In this document: positions 1-7,548 of the stretch, piece by piece
Layout of the letters: each line of letters opens with the position of its first letter
How positions within the stretch are numbered: position 1 is the first letter of the stretch
Assembly: GCA_001796495.1 (NCBI GenBank)
Contig: MGMR01000103.1
Span: 1 to 20,464, forward strand
Reading direction: 5' to 3'
Source: Chloroflexi bacterium RBG_13_51_18
Lineage (GTDB): Bacteria; Chloroflexota; Dehalococcoidia; Dehalococcoidales; RBG-16-60-22
Length of the DNA: 20,464 bases
Notes under the pieces: generated by a model
What the model was told of the DNA's origin: nothing
Database searches by the model: none
The model's input: the letters and a program-made list of their open reading frames with translations, nothing else
Made by a program: the position numbers and the translations under genes

Positions 1-96
1 CATAGCCTTGAGGACTTTATCAGAATATTCGGTTGCCAGAAAGTCCCTGGCCAGCGTCTGCATCATTTCCTGTTGTTCATTAAGACCGAAATCCAA
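1..96 (-). CDS. Acyl-CoA dehydrogenase, N-terminal fragment (runs off left edge)
   Basis: Only the first 32 codons are in the window. They start at a TTG (96-94) preceded by a clean GGAGG (107-103) at 6 nt spacing. The peptide begins LDFGLNEQQEMMQTLARDFL. This is the usual N-terminal helix of acyl-CoA dehydrogenases and parallels the start of the neighbouring dehydrogenase (MDFAFSPEEESFRRQVAEFL). The gene lies 20 nt downstream of that neighbour on the same strand, so the two are almost certainly co-transcribed. Tandem acyl-CoA dehydrogenase genes often encode two chains of one heteromeric enzyme; whether that holds here cannot be judged without the rest of the gene. The family assignment rests on a short segment plus context. 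Confidence 0.72.
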   Translation of the reverse strand, partial: MDFGLNEQQEMMQTLARDFLATEYSDKVLKAM

Positions 97-116
97 AATA
101 ATCCTCCAGATTACTG

Positions 117-1295
117 TTAGCGTAAACGCGGCAGTCCCAGCCCGCGCTGGGCGATGACATCCCGGTCGATTTCCGATGTCCCCTGCTCCAGACTATAGGC
201 GAAAGAGCGTAAATAGCAGGAAGGTATTCTGCCGAACATCGGCGCCCTCGCTGATTCCCCGGTAAGCTGGCTATACTGTCCCGCTACTTCCATACCAAAC
301 TCCGATATTCTCTGGTGCAGCTCAAAACTGAACAATTTGCTCATTGCCGACTCGTGATTGGGCACCATGCCCTGACTCTGCATCCAGGCCACGCGGTAAT
401 GGAGCAAACGGGCTATTTCACACTCTGCCTTAAATTGAGCAAACCTATTGGTCAAAACCGGACTAAGCAGACCTATTTCACGCGCGTATTCTTCTAAATC
501 ACCCAGATATGTGGCGGCGATAGCGTATACCGTGTCCGTGGTACGCTCGTAGTCGAGAAGGGACATTACAACATACCATCCTTTATTCAAGCCGCCGACG
601 ATATTTTCCTTTGGAATACGCACATCTTCAAAAAAGACTTCATTGAATTCATGGTGTCCGGCCATATTTATAATGGGATTAACCGTAATCCCGGGGGTTT
701 TCATATCAACCAGAAAAAAGGTAAGCCCCCGGTAATTTGGGCTTGCCTCCCGGTCGGTGCGGGCAATCAATGCATTCCAGTCGGCGAAGTGAGCGTTGGT
801 CGTCCAAATTTTCTGTCCGTTGACGACAAAACAGTCCGATTCTTCTTTGGCAAAGACATCTATCGCTGCGAGGTCGGAGCCGTGATTGGGCTCGCTCAAG
901 GTCTCGCTCCAGATTATTTTGCCAGAGGAGATGCCCGGCAGGTGGCGTTTCTTTTGTTCATCGCTGCCTTTAAGCAAAAGAGCAGGAGCAACAATGCCAC
1001 AACCGATAGAATCGTAACCGGGTGAATGATATTTAGAAAGCTCTTCTCTAAGGATAAGACGGTAGAAAGGAGAGACCCCCTGGCCGCCATATTCTCTGGG
1101 CCAGTGTATGGAAAGCCACCCCTTTTCACCTATTTTTTCCGCCATCTGCCGGTGGACTTTTATCCAGTCGGGCTGGGCGGACATATCGAAGAAGGTAAGG
1201 CGTTTTTCCCGGTATTCCCGCGGGACTTCTTTTTCTAAAAATTCAGCTACCTGCCTGCGGAAAGACTCCTCTTCGGGTGAAAAGGCGAAATCCAT
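117..1295 (-). CDS. Acyl-CoA dehydrogenase family protein, canonical catalytic Glu position replaced by Gln
   Basis: A full-length (392 aa) FAD-dependent acyl-CoA dehydrogenase, expected to introduce the alpha-beta double bond into an acyl-CoA and pass electrons to ETF. Visible motifs are the substrate/FAD-binding segment SETLSEPNHGSD (130-141), KIWTTN (162-167), and the C-terminal GTSEIDRDVIAQRGLGLP (372-389). In MCAD-type enzymes the catalytic Glu directly precedes this GTSxI motif. Here that residue is Gln371, with a Glu one place earlier (370). Glu250 in LDYERT sits where isovaleryl-CoA and long-chain dehydrogenases carry their catalytic base, so the protein may use that, or may be the non-catalytic chain of a heteromer. 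The ATG has AAGGAG (1309-1304) at 8 nt spacing, overlapping the stop codon of the upstream fusion gene. The downstream neighbour is a second acyl-CoA dehydrogenase. The substrate is unknown. Confidence 0.93.
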   Translation of the reverse strand: MDFAFSPEEESFRRQVAEFLEKEVPREYREKRLTFFDMSAQPDWIKVHRQMAEKIGEKGWLSIHWPREYGGQGVSPFYRLILREELSKYHSPGYDSIGCGIVAPALLLKGSDEQKKRHLPGISSGKIIWSETLSEPNHGSDLAAIDVFAKEESDCFVVNGQKIWTTNAHFADWNALIARTDREASPNYRGLTFFLVDMKTPGITVNPIINMAGHHEFNEVFFEDVRIPKENIVGGLNKGWYVVMSLLDYERTTDTVYAIAATYLGDLEEYAREIGLLSPVLTNRFAQFKAECEIARLLHYRVAWMQSQGMVPNHESAMSKLFSFELHQRISEFGMEVAGQYSQLTGESARAPMFGRIPSCYLRSFAYSLEQGTSEIDRDVIAQRGLGLPRLR

Positions 1296-1307
1296 GATGC
1301 GGTCTCC

Positions 1308-3296
1308 TTATTTGCCGGTGAATTTTGGAGGGCGACGGTAATTCATGGAAGTAATACCCTCGTTCAGGTCTTTAGTCAGGGCAACATCGCCGGATATCGC
1401 AGCTTCAAGATACAAAGCCGTTCTCTGGTCGGCCTGGGCGCCATAGTAAAGCAAGCCTTTAATCAGTTTCTGTGTTAAAGGCGGGCCGCCGGCCAGCTTG
1501 ACCGCAATATCATCCACCAATTTGTCAAATTCCTTCGGTTCCGCGACGAAATTTACCAATCCCCATGCCAAGGCTTTATCGGCGCTTACGGGGTCGCTTA
1601 ATAATATCATTTCTTTAGCGCGCGCCCATCCTATCAAACGCCCCAGTCTTTGCGTTGCCCCCGCACCCGGCACAATCGCCAAGGTAAGTTCGGGCAGACG
1701 CACTATAGTTGTTTTGTTCATAATCCTGATATCGCAGGCCAGAGCCAGTTCCAGTCCGGCCCCCATGGCAGGACCATTGATGGCGGCAATAACGGGTTTA
1801 CTGTAAGTTTCAATCCTGGAAAACACTTCATGCGGGGTTTCGCTAAAGTTGAAGGCAGCCTCCACTTCCCCGGCGGCAAAAGCGGCGAAATCAGCCCCGC
1901 CCGAGAAATTAGCGCCCGCTCCGGTAATAACGACACACCGTATGTTATCGTCTTTCTCAATTTCACCAAGTGCTTTGCCAAGTTCCGCCATGAAATCGGC
2001 GTTGAAAGCATTAGCGCGATTGGGTCGGTTCAGTATGATTTTGGCGATTTTCTTTTCTTTATCAACATCCAGTTTGATAAACTCATATTCGCCCGGGCCG
2101 TAGGTATAAAAGCCCTCCCCGGTTTTCCTCCCTAATTTCTTCTGCTTTACCAGCTTTATCAGCACCGATGATGCTTTATACCTGTCTTCTTTGTTGTATT
2201 TATCATAAAGTCGATTTAATTCATTGAATATTGCGTCCAGGCCAACGCTATCCGCCATACGAAGGAGGCCCCTTGGATAATTCAAGCCGAGCAGGACGGC
2301 GGTGTCAATTTCTTCCCTGGTGGTAGCGTCCATTTCAATCAGCTTGGCGCCTTCGTTGACCGCTGTTGCCAGTACCCTTATAGGGTCGAAATTGGCCCCC
2401 GCATTCATCGGAAGCTCGTTGGCCTTGCCGCCCGACCAGTCATAATAACCTTTGCCGGTCTTTTTACCGTAATTATTTTCTTTAAAAAGTTTGGTCAATA
2501 ACGGAGCGGGACCATAGCTTTTACCCATCGTCTCGCCGAAATATTCCATAACATGAAATTGAGTATCGATGGAGCCGCCGCCCAGGGTATCCTGCAGTTC
2601 CAGCATACCCATGGGTAAACCAAGTTTGTATTTGATGGCCGAGTCCACTTCGAAGGCGCTTTTGGCTTCTCCCTGCGCCACCGCCCAGTCAGCCTCATTA
2701 GACATGTTGCAGAAGATTCTGTTGGCAACAAACCCGGGGACATCTTTCACGTGAACGACCGCTCGCCCCATTTTAATGGCTACTTCTTCGGCTATTTTAA
2801 TGGCTTCCCGGCTTGTTTTTTCGCCTTTGACTATTTCCAACAGGGTCATGCGACTCGGCGGATTGAAATAATGTGTCCCGACCACCAACTCCGGTCGTTT
2901 AGCGGCGTTAGACATCTCGGCAATACTTAAAGAGGATGTATTAGTAGCGAAAACGCAGTCGGCCGGGCACAGAGCAGTTACTTCTTTTAAGACGCTTTTT
3001 TTCAGGTCCATTATCTCCGGGACCGCCTCGATGACTATATCCGCGTCTTTCACCGCTTCTTTAAGGTCGACAAGGAAGGATAACTTGCTCATATAGTCTT
3101 TCTTGGCCTGCTCGGTCAGCCTTCCTCGGCTGATTCTTTTATCGTACATATCCGTAATCATCTGGCGGCCTCTTTCCAGGAACCGCTCCTCGATATCGCG
3201 GATTTTAACGTTATACCCGGCTTCGCCGGCAAGGGCCGCTATTTGCGCCCCCATAGCGCCGGCGCCGATTACTGCGACGTTTTTTATCTTTTTCAT
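1308..3296 (-). CDS. Fused 3-hydroxyacyl-CoA dehydrogenase / enoyl-CoA hydratase (HCDH first, crotonase second)
   Basis: A bifunctional 662 aa protein expected to hydrate an enoyl-CoA and oxidise the resulting 3-hydroxyacyl-CoA with NAD. The N-terminal half is the dehydrogenase: Rossmann motif GAGAMG (11-16), NTSSLS (119-124), catalytic His142 in THYFNPP paired with Glu154, and ANRIF (191-195). Two HCDH C-terminal domains follow, each ending in a TGxGxY/F segment (near 280-284 and 392-397). From about 406 comes a crotonase domain with oxyanion-hole segments near 464-469 and 510-514. Its two catalytic acids are Glu516 and Glu536, 20 residues apart as in rat mitochondrial hydratase. The order is opposite to E. 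coli FadB and FadJ, where hydratase comes first, and matches the archaeal crotonyl-CoA hydratase/3-hydroxybutyryl-CoA dehydrogenase fusions of autotrophic Thermoproteota. A purine-rich RBS precedes the ATG. The gene sits 46 nt from the DUF35 gene. Confidence 0.95.
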   Translation of the reverse strand: MKKIKNVAVIGAGAMGAQIAALAGEAGYNVKIRDIEERFLERGRQMITDMYDKRISRGRLTEQAKKDYMSKLSFLVDLKEAVKDADIVIEAVPEIMDLKKSVLKEVTALCPADCVFATNTSSLSIAEMSNAAKRPELVVGTHYFNPPSRMTLLEIVKGEKTSREAIKIAEEVAIKMGRAVVHVKDVPGFVANRIFCNMSNEADWAVAQGEAKSAFEVDSAIKYKLGLPMGMLELQDTLGGGSIDTQFHVMEYFGETMGKSYGPAPLLTKLFKENNYGKKTGKGYYDWSGGKANELPMNAGANFDPIRVLATAVNEGAKLIEMDATTREEIDTAVLLGLNYPRGLLRMADSVGLDAIFNELNRLYDKYNKEDRYKASSVLIKLVKQKKLGRKTGEGFYTYGPGEYEFIKLDVDKEKKIAKIILNRPNRANAFNADFMAELGKALGEIEKDDNIRCVVITGAGANFSGGADFAAFAAGEVEAAFNFSETPHEVFSRIETYSKPVIAAINGPAMGAGLELALACDIRIMNKTTIVRLPELTLAIVPGAGATQRLGRLIGWARAKEMILLSDPVSADKALAWGLVNFVAEPKEFDKLVDDIAVKLAGGPPLTQKLIKGLLYYGAQADQRTALYLEAAISGDVALTKDLNEGITSMNYRRPPKFTGK

Positions 3297-3342
3297 GGAA
3301 TACAGCCCCTTTCCATCTTTCTTGTCAAGGCAATCCGTTCGA

Positions 3343-3855
3343 TTATTTCACACGTTCAAAAGCGTAGAATACCCTTTCGCAGACCTTGGTATCTTTTTTG
3401 ACCTCTATCGGATGAGCGGGGACGCTGAAGGTAACAAATTTAACCTCGTCACCGTCTTTAAGCTCGCCTTCTTTGCAGTTGACAATCCGCCCCAGCAAAT
3501 GCTTGAGGGGGCTCTTGTCGCCAAAGGTCAGCCAGGCAATAATCAGCGGCGAATCGAAGCCGAGGGGCGCGCCAGCTTGTGTCTCGGTGAAGGTCACTAC
3601 TTTAGCCCGCTGCGGCAGTTCCACCCAATCCAGTTCATCCGACCAGCACTTGGGGCAGATTACCTGCGGGGGGTAAGCAATATGCCCGCATTTTTTGCAT
3701 TTGGTGGTGGTAAATTTACCTGCCCTTAAATTATCGTAAAAGGGGTAAATCCTATTGAATTCTTGAGTTTCCAGCGGCCAGATATCCATTTCCGAGATAT
3801 ACGTGCCGTTCAGGGCCGGGGTTCCTACTATTTCAGCCTTCTGTAATTCAGCCAT
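3343..3855 (-). CDS. DUF35 Zn-ribbon/OB-fold protein, thiolase partner
   Basis: A 170 aa protein with a rubredoxin-like zinc ribbon, CxxC at 53/56 and CxxC at 67/70, preceded by a helical segment (FYDNLRAGKF, 39-48). An OB-fold follows from about 75 to 165. This is the DUF35 family (OB-fold acyl-CoA-associated). Members bind thiolase-superfamily enzymes and help place the CoA substrate, as in archaeal thiolase/HMG-CoA synthase complexes, BbsAB of anaerobic toluene degradation, and the Ltp2 aldolases of steroid side-chain breakdown. The gene lies 34 nt downstream of a thiolase gene with its own AAGGAG at 7 nt spacing, supporting a thiolase-DUF35 complex. About 25 residues before the first helix look like an N-terminal extension of unknown role. 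The specific substrate cannot be told. Confidence 0.92.
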   Translation of the reverse strand: MAELQKAEIVGTPALNGTYISEMDIWPLETQEFNRIYPFYDNLRAGKFTTTKCKKCGHIAYPPQVICPKCWSDELDWVELPQRAKVVTFTETQAGAPLGFDSPLIIAWLTFGDKSPLKHLLGRIVNCKEGELKDGDEVKFVTFSVPAHPIEVKKDTKVCERVFYAFERVK

Positions 3856-3889
3856 TTTAATCTCCTTATGTAAAACTGATGTATTATTC

Positions 3890-5083
3890 TTATTTAACCG
3901 GCTCTTTGCCGTAAACTACCACGGTATGCTGGGCGCAGGTGCCGCTCAAATTGTGAGTAAGGCCAAATGCGGCGTCTTTCACCTGGTGAATCGCCCTCCC
4001 CTGCAGCTGCTTGCATATCTCGATTGCCTGTCGGGCGCCGGAAGCACCGAAGGGGTGCCCGTAGACCAGCAGTCCGCCATCGGTATTGGTGGGTATAGTC
4101 CCGTTGATTCCAATTTCTCCTGAAGCAACGAAGGCGCCGCCTTCGCCTTTCTTGCAGAAACCCAGTTCTTCAAGTTCGATGATTTCAGAAATCGTGAAGC
4201 AATCGTGTGTTTGAGCAACGTCAATATCTTTAGGAGTGAGTTTGGCGTTCTTATACGCCACCTGGGCCGCCTTATTTAGATGAGGCCACTCGGCGAGGGT
4301 TTCACCGGGCCAGCCGGCGGACATGCTGTGGGTGGCGTGCTGTCCCGTGCCGCGGAGATATACCAGAGGCCGGTTGGACATGGCCTTGGCGCGCTCTTCC
4401 GACGCAACTATAACGGCAGAAGCGCCGTCCGAAAGAGGGCAACAATCATATAGACCGAAGGGGTCGGCAATCAGCCGGGCTTCAAGAGCCTGCTCCATGG
4501 TCAATGTCCTCCCGGCGAAATGCCCGTTGGTATGACCTTCGCCGTAGCCATAGTTGGTCACGGAAACGTGTGCCATCTGTTCCTTGGTGGTACCATATCG
4601 TTTCATGTGCATCTTGGCAATCATGGCGAAAAACGGGGGCGGTACTCCCAGACCCATCGCGGAATCCCAGTCATGGTCGTTGACCGCCAGCTGGGTATAG
4701 TTAGTCTCCCAGCGCTGGGGCATGTACACTTTTTCTCCGCCGGTTACGAGGATTACATCAGCGATACCGCTTTCTACAAGGCCCTTGGCTATGATAATCG
4801 CCGAGTTAGACCCAGCGCAAAGCGTATCCACCCGTATACAAATCGATGTCGGCCTAAGTCCCAGTCGGTGCACGACCAGCGGCGCCGTATTCAGCGCTGA
4901 AGAATGTCTCCCAGCCATAGTAGTAGCAATAATAAGCCCATCGATATCCGTCGGTTTTAATCCGGGGATGTCATCGGCACAGGCTTTAGCGGCTTCCTGT
5001 ACCATGTCAAGAAGGTGTGCTTGCCTGACACCGAATTTGCTCGTTCCCCCGCCGACGATTACAGCATTCTTTTTCTGCGCCAT
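3890..5083 (-). CDS. Thiolase family protein (SCP2/SCPx-type acetyl-CoA acyltransferase)
   Basis: A 397 aa thiolase-superfamily protein of the SCPx-like branch that pairs with DUF35. The thiolase active-site set appears complete. The nucleophilic Cys is Cys89 in DTLCAGSNSA, a His lies at 293 in THDCF, the GHP motif puts His343 in YGHPFGASGA, and the C-terminal Cys is Cys383 in SGTCAQHT. Retention of Cys89 and Cys383 argues for genuine thiolysis or Claisen condensation rather than the Cys-less retro-aldolase activity of Ltp2 relatives. It is the first gene of the operon, with AAAGGAG about 8 nt before the ATG. In the pathway it would perform the final chain cleavage, releasing acetyl-CoA (or another CoA ester) after the dehydrogenase, hydratase and hydroxyacyl dehydrogenase steps encoded downstream. 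Confidence 0.94.
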   Translation of the reverse strand: MAQKKNAVIVGGGTSKFGVRQAHLLDMVQEAAKACADDIPGLKPTDIDGLIIATTMAGRHSSALNTAPLVVHRLGLRPTSICIRVDTLCAGSNSAIIIAKGLVESGIADVILVTGGEKVYMPQRWETNYTQLAVNDHDWDSAMGLGVPPPFFAMIAKMHMKRYGTTKEQMAHVSVTNYGYGEGHTNGHFAGRTLTMEQALEARLIADPFGLYDCCPLSDGASAVIVASEERAKAMSNRPLVYLRGTGQHATHSMSAGWPGETLAEWPHLNKAAQVAYKNAKLTPKDIDVAQTHDCFTISEIIELEELGFCKKGEGGAFVASGEIGINGTIPTNTDGGLLVYGHPFGASGARQAIEICKQLQGRAIHQVKDAAFGLTHNLSGTCAQHTVVVYGKEPVK

Positions 5084-5176
5084 ACGTATTTCTCCTTTAT
5101 TGTTGTTTAATCTGTATAAAAAAGACGGTTTGAGGTAATTATGGATAAGTCTGTCTGCTTCCCAACCCCCTTAACA

Positions 5177-5206
5177 ATAATAGCAGAAAATACGTCTAAC
5201 GGTAAA
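5177..5206 (-). promoter_or_regulatory. Candidate sigma-70 promoter for the thiolase operon
   Basis: On the minus strand TTTACC (5206-5201) lies 18 nt upstream of TATTAT (5182-5177), which matches the -10 consensus at five of six positions. Transcription would start near 5170, giving a leader of roughly 85 nt before the thiolase ATG. The -35 match is only four of six, so this is a weak call. It faces away from the molybdoenzyme promoter in the same 216-nt gap between the two start codons. Confidence 0.35.
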
Positions 5207-5235
5207 GTATTCAAACGTAAGAACCATTGCTTTAT

Positions 5236-5265
5236 TTGACACTCGCTTTAAAAAATAGCTAATAT
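5236..5265 (+). promoter_or_regulatory. Sigma-70 type promoter for the molybdoenzyme operon
   Basis: A perfect TTGACA (5236-5241) is followed after 18 nt by TAATAT (5260-5265), overlapped by TATAAA (5263-5268) in an A/T-rich stretch. Transcription would begin around 5272, about 28 nt upstream of the ATG at 5300. This makes the in-frame TTG at 5276 an unlikely start because it would lie almost at the transcript 5' end with no RBS. Confidence 0.6.
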
Positions 5266-5286
5266 AAAATGTCTGTTGTTGTTTAG

Positions 5287-5293
5287 AAAGGAG
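5287..5293 (+). promoter_or_regulatory. Ribosome binding site deciding the molybdoenzyme start
   Basis: AAAGGAG at 5287-5293 stands 6 nt before the ATG at 5300. It lies inside what would be coding sequence if translation began at the upstream TTG codons (5276, 5279), so the ATG is chosen as the start. Confidence 0.8.
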
Positions 5294-5299
5294 CTAAGC

Positions 5300-7546
5300 A
5301 TGGCAAAAAGCAAGGAAAATAAAGTGCTCTCCACCCTATGGTCGGCCGGCTGCGGGTCGCACGGCGGCTGCGGCTGTGAGATTTACGTTCAAGATGGAAA
5401 AGTGGCCAGGGTTGAAGGCGATAAAAATCACCCGTTCAATCAAGGCAGGCTCTGTGCAAAAGGTCTGGCGATATCGCAATACATGTATCACCCGGACCGC
5501 GTTCTTTACCCCTTAAAGCGTACCGGCGAAAGAGGCGAAGGCAAGTGGCAGCGCATTACCTGGGATGAAGCCTACGATACTATCGAGAAAAGACTCAAGG
5601 ATATCCGTGCCAAGCACGGCGCCGAATCTGTAATTTTTTGCCAGGGTACCGGCCGCGACATCGGCGGCCCGATTACATTCCTGATGTACGCCTACGGCAG
5701 TCCCAACTGGGTGCAGGTCGGCCTGGCCGGACATGCCTGTTATACACCCCGATTAGGCGCCATGTTCGCCACGCAGGGACACTATAGCGTGCTCGATGCT
5801 TCGCAGATGCTGGAGAAGCGTTACGACTCCCCGGAATGGACACCGCCGAAATATATAATCATCTGGGCACAGAATCCCGCTGCCGGCTGCCATGACGGCT
5901 TTTTCGGTCACTGGATCATCGACTGTATGAAGCGGGGATCAAAACTGATAACAATAGACCCGCGCTCAACATGGTTCTCTACACGCTCTGAAGTCCATTT
6001 ACAGAACCGCCCCGGCACCGATGGCGCCATCGCTCTGGGTATGCTCAATGTCATCATCAATGAAGGCATTTACGATAAAGTATTTGTAGAAAAATGGTGC
6101 TACGGCTTTGATGAATTAAAAGAACGTGTTCAGGAGTACACCCCGGAAAAGGTAGAGGAAATCTCCTGGGTACCTAAAGAGTTACTGATAAAAGCCGCCC
6201 GACTTTTTGCCAAGAATAAACCTTCGGCCATTCAGTGGGGCGAGCCGGTTGACGCTATGCCGGCCGGCAGTGTGGTAGCCCAGGCTATCAATCATCTCTG
6301 GGCTATCACCGGCAATATCGATAATCCCGGCGGCAACGTCATCGCCCGCAACTCGCACGGAGTGACCACTTATCCTTTCAGTTCCGCCGAACTTACCAAG
6401 CTCTATGGCGCCGACCTGGTCAAGAAACTCAACGAGAAGCGAATCGGCGCTAACGACTATCCGATGATTAAGAACTTCCGAGGCTGGGTACAACCCGATG
6501 TTTTGATAGACCAGCTGGAAACCGACAAACCTTATCCCATCAAGGGCGCCTGGATACAGACCTCCAATATCATAGGCGGGCAGGCTGCCGACCCCAGGCG
6601 GCACTATAATGCCATGAAGAAGCTGGACTTTATTGTCTGTGTCGACCTCTTCCAAAACCCGACTTCAATGGCGCTGGCGGATATATTTTTACCCGCCTGC
6701 ACCATCTGTGAAAAAGAAAGCTTCCGCTCATGGTGGCAGCCCCTCGGTGTTTCTGTTAAGGCCGTCGAGGGAGTTGGTGAAGCCAAGTCCGACTGGGAAA
6801 TCAACCTGGATCTTGCGAAGAGGCTGGCTACAACCCCTATAAAATACAATACGGTTAGAGAGCTTATCGACGACAGGTTGAAGGACGGGAACACGAATTT
6901 TGAAAAACTCAAGGCTAAAGGATGCTGGGAATACCCGCCGGAAGGCCATAATACCCGACCCTACTACCGCTATGAAAAAGGGCTTCTCCGCGCCGACGGC
7001 AAGCCTGGGTTTGAAACTCCTACCGGCAAGGTAGAGTTGTACTCAAAAAAATACGAGGAATGGGGACTAGACCCGCTGCCGTATTACGAAGAGCCGAAAG
7101 AAAGCTCTGTTGCCACCCCGGAACTAGCTAAAAAATACCCCCTCATTCTAACGACAGGCCGGCGCTCGCCCGTTTTCTTCCATTCCGAGCACCGCATGAT
7201 ACCCTGGCTGCGTGAACTTGACCCCTTCCCGATGTGTGAAATTAATGACAAGACCGCCGAAGAACTGGGCATCGGCAACGGCGATTGGGTCTATATTGAA
7301 AATACCCACGGCAAGATAAAGATGAAGGCAAAAGTAACGCCCACCGCCCATCCTAAAGTTGTTACCGCCCCGCACGGCTGGTGGCTGCCGGAGACCGACG
7401 GCAAAGCCCCCAACTTATTTAGCACCTGGGAACATAATATCAACAACCTTACCTCGATGGGCAACCAGGGCAAGTCCGGCTTCGGGGGAACAGACTATCG
7501 CTCCGGTCTTTGCCGCGTCTTTAAAATCAATGGTGGAAAGGAGTAG
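5300..7546 (+). CDS. Molybdopterin oxidoreductase, DMSO reductase family, cytoplasmic catalytic subunit
   Basis: A 748 aa catalytic subunit holding a molybdenum or tungsten bis-MGD cofactor. The N-terminal Fe-S segment is unusual: Cys18, Cys24, Cys26 and Cys52, giving C-x5-C-x-C-x25-C, with His21 where a second Cys might be expected. Relatives normally show C-x2-C-x3-C-x26/27-C; the last spacing is kept (Cys24 to Cys52). A likely metal-ligand Cys is Cys147 in GHACYTPRLGA. ETPTGKVELYS (572-582) and a C-terminal dinucleotide-binding domain (about 612-745, with LILTTGRR and APHGWWLPE) are typical of the PsrA/PhsA-like branch. No Tat signal or membrane segment is seen, so it should be cytoplasmic. 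The stop lies 2 nt before the Fe-S subunit gene. Acetylene hydratases, transhydroxylases and aromatic hydroxylases/dehydroxylases belong to the same superfamily; the reaction here cannot be assigned. Confidence 0.93.
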   Translation: MAKSKENKVLSTLWSAGCGSHGGCGCEIYVQDGKVARVEGDKNHPFNQGRLCAKGLAISQYMYHPDRVLYPLKRTGERGEGKWQRITWDEAYDTIEKRLKDIRAKHGAESVIFCQGTGRDIGGPITFLMYAYGSPNWVQVGLAGHACYTPRLGAMFATQGHYSVLDASQMLEKRYDSPEWTPPKYIIIWAQNPAAGCHDGFFGHWIIDCMKRGSKLITIDPRSTWFSTRSEVHLQNRPGTDGAIALGMLNVIINEGIYDKVFVEKWCYGFDELKERVQEYTPEKVEEISWVPKELLIKAARLFAKNKPSAIQWGEPVDAMPAGSVVAQAINHLWAITGNIDNPGGNVIARNSHGVTTYPFSSAELTKLYGADLVKKLNEKRIGANDYPMIKNFRGWVQPDVLIDQLETDKPYPIKGAWIQTSNIIGGQAADPRRHYNAMKKLDFIVCVDLFQNPTSMALADIFLPACTICEKESFRSWWQPLGVSVKAVEGVGEAKSDWEINLDLAKRLATTPIKYNTVRELIDDRLKDGNTNFEKLKAKGCWEYPPEGHNTRPYYRYEKGLLRADGKPGFETPTGKVELYSKKYEEWGLDPLPYYEEPKESSVATPELAKKYPLILTTGRRSPVFFHSEHRMIPWLRELDPFPMCEINDKTAEELGIGNGDWVYIENTHGKIKMKAKVTPTAHPKVVTAPHGWWLPETDGKAPNLFSTWEHNINNLTSMGNQGKSGFGGTDYRSGLCRVFKINGGKE

Positions 7547-7548
7547 CC

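Noticed and set aside
651..1025. Plus-strand open frame opposite the acyl-CoA dehydrogenase
   Set aside because: It is antisense to a clearly assigned gene, has no recognisable protein features and no RBS; similar shadows opposite rnhB, the R3H ATPase and pdxS were dismissed for the same reason.
5276..5299. Upstream TTG start for the molybdoenzyme
   Set aside because: No RBS in front of it, it lies almost at the predicted transcription start, and a strong AAAGGAG sits between it and the ATG at 5300.
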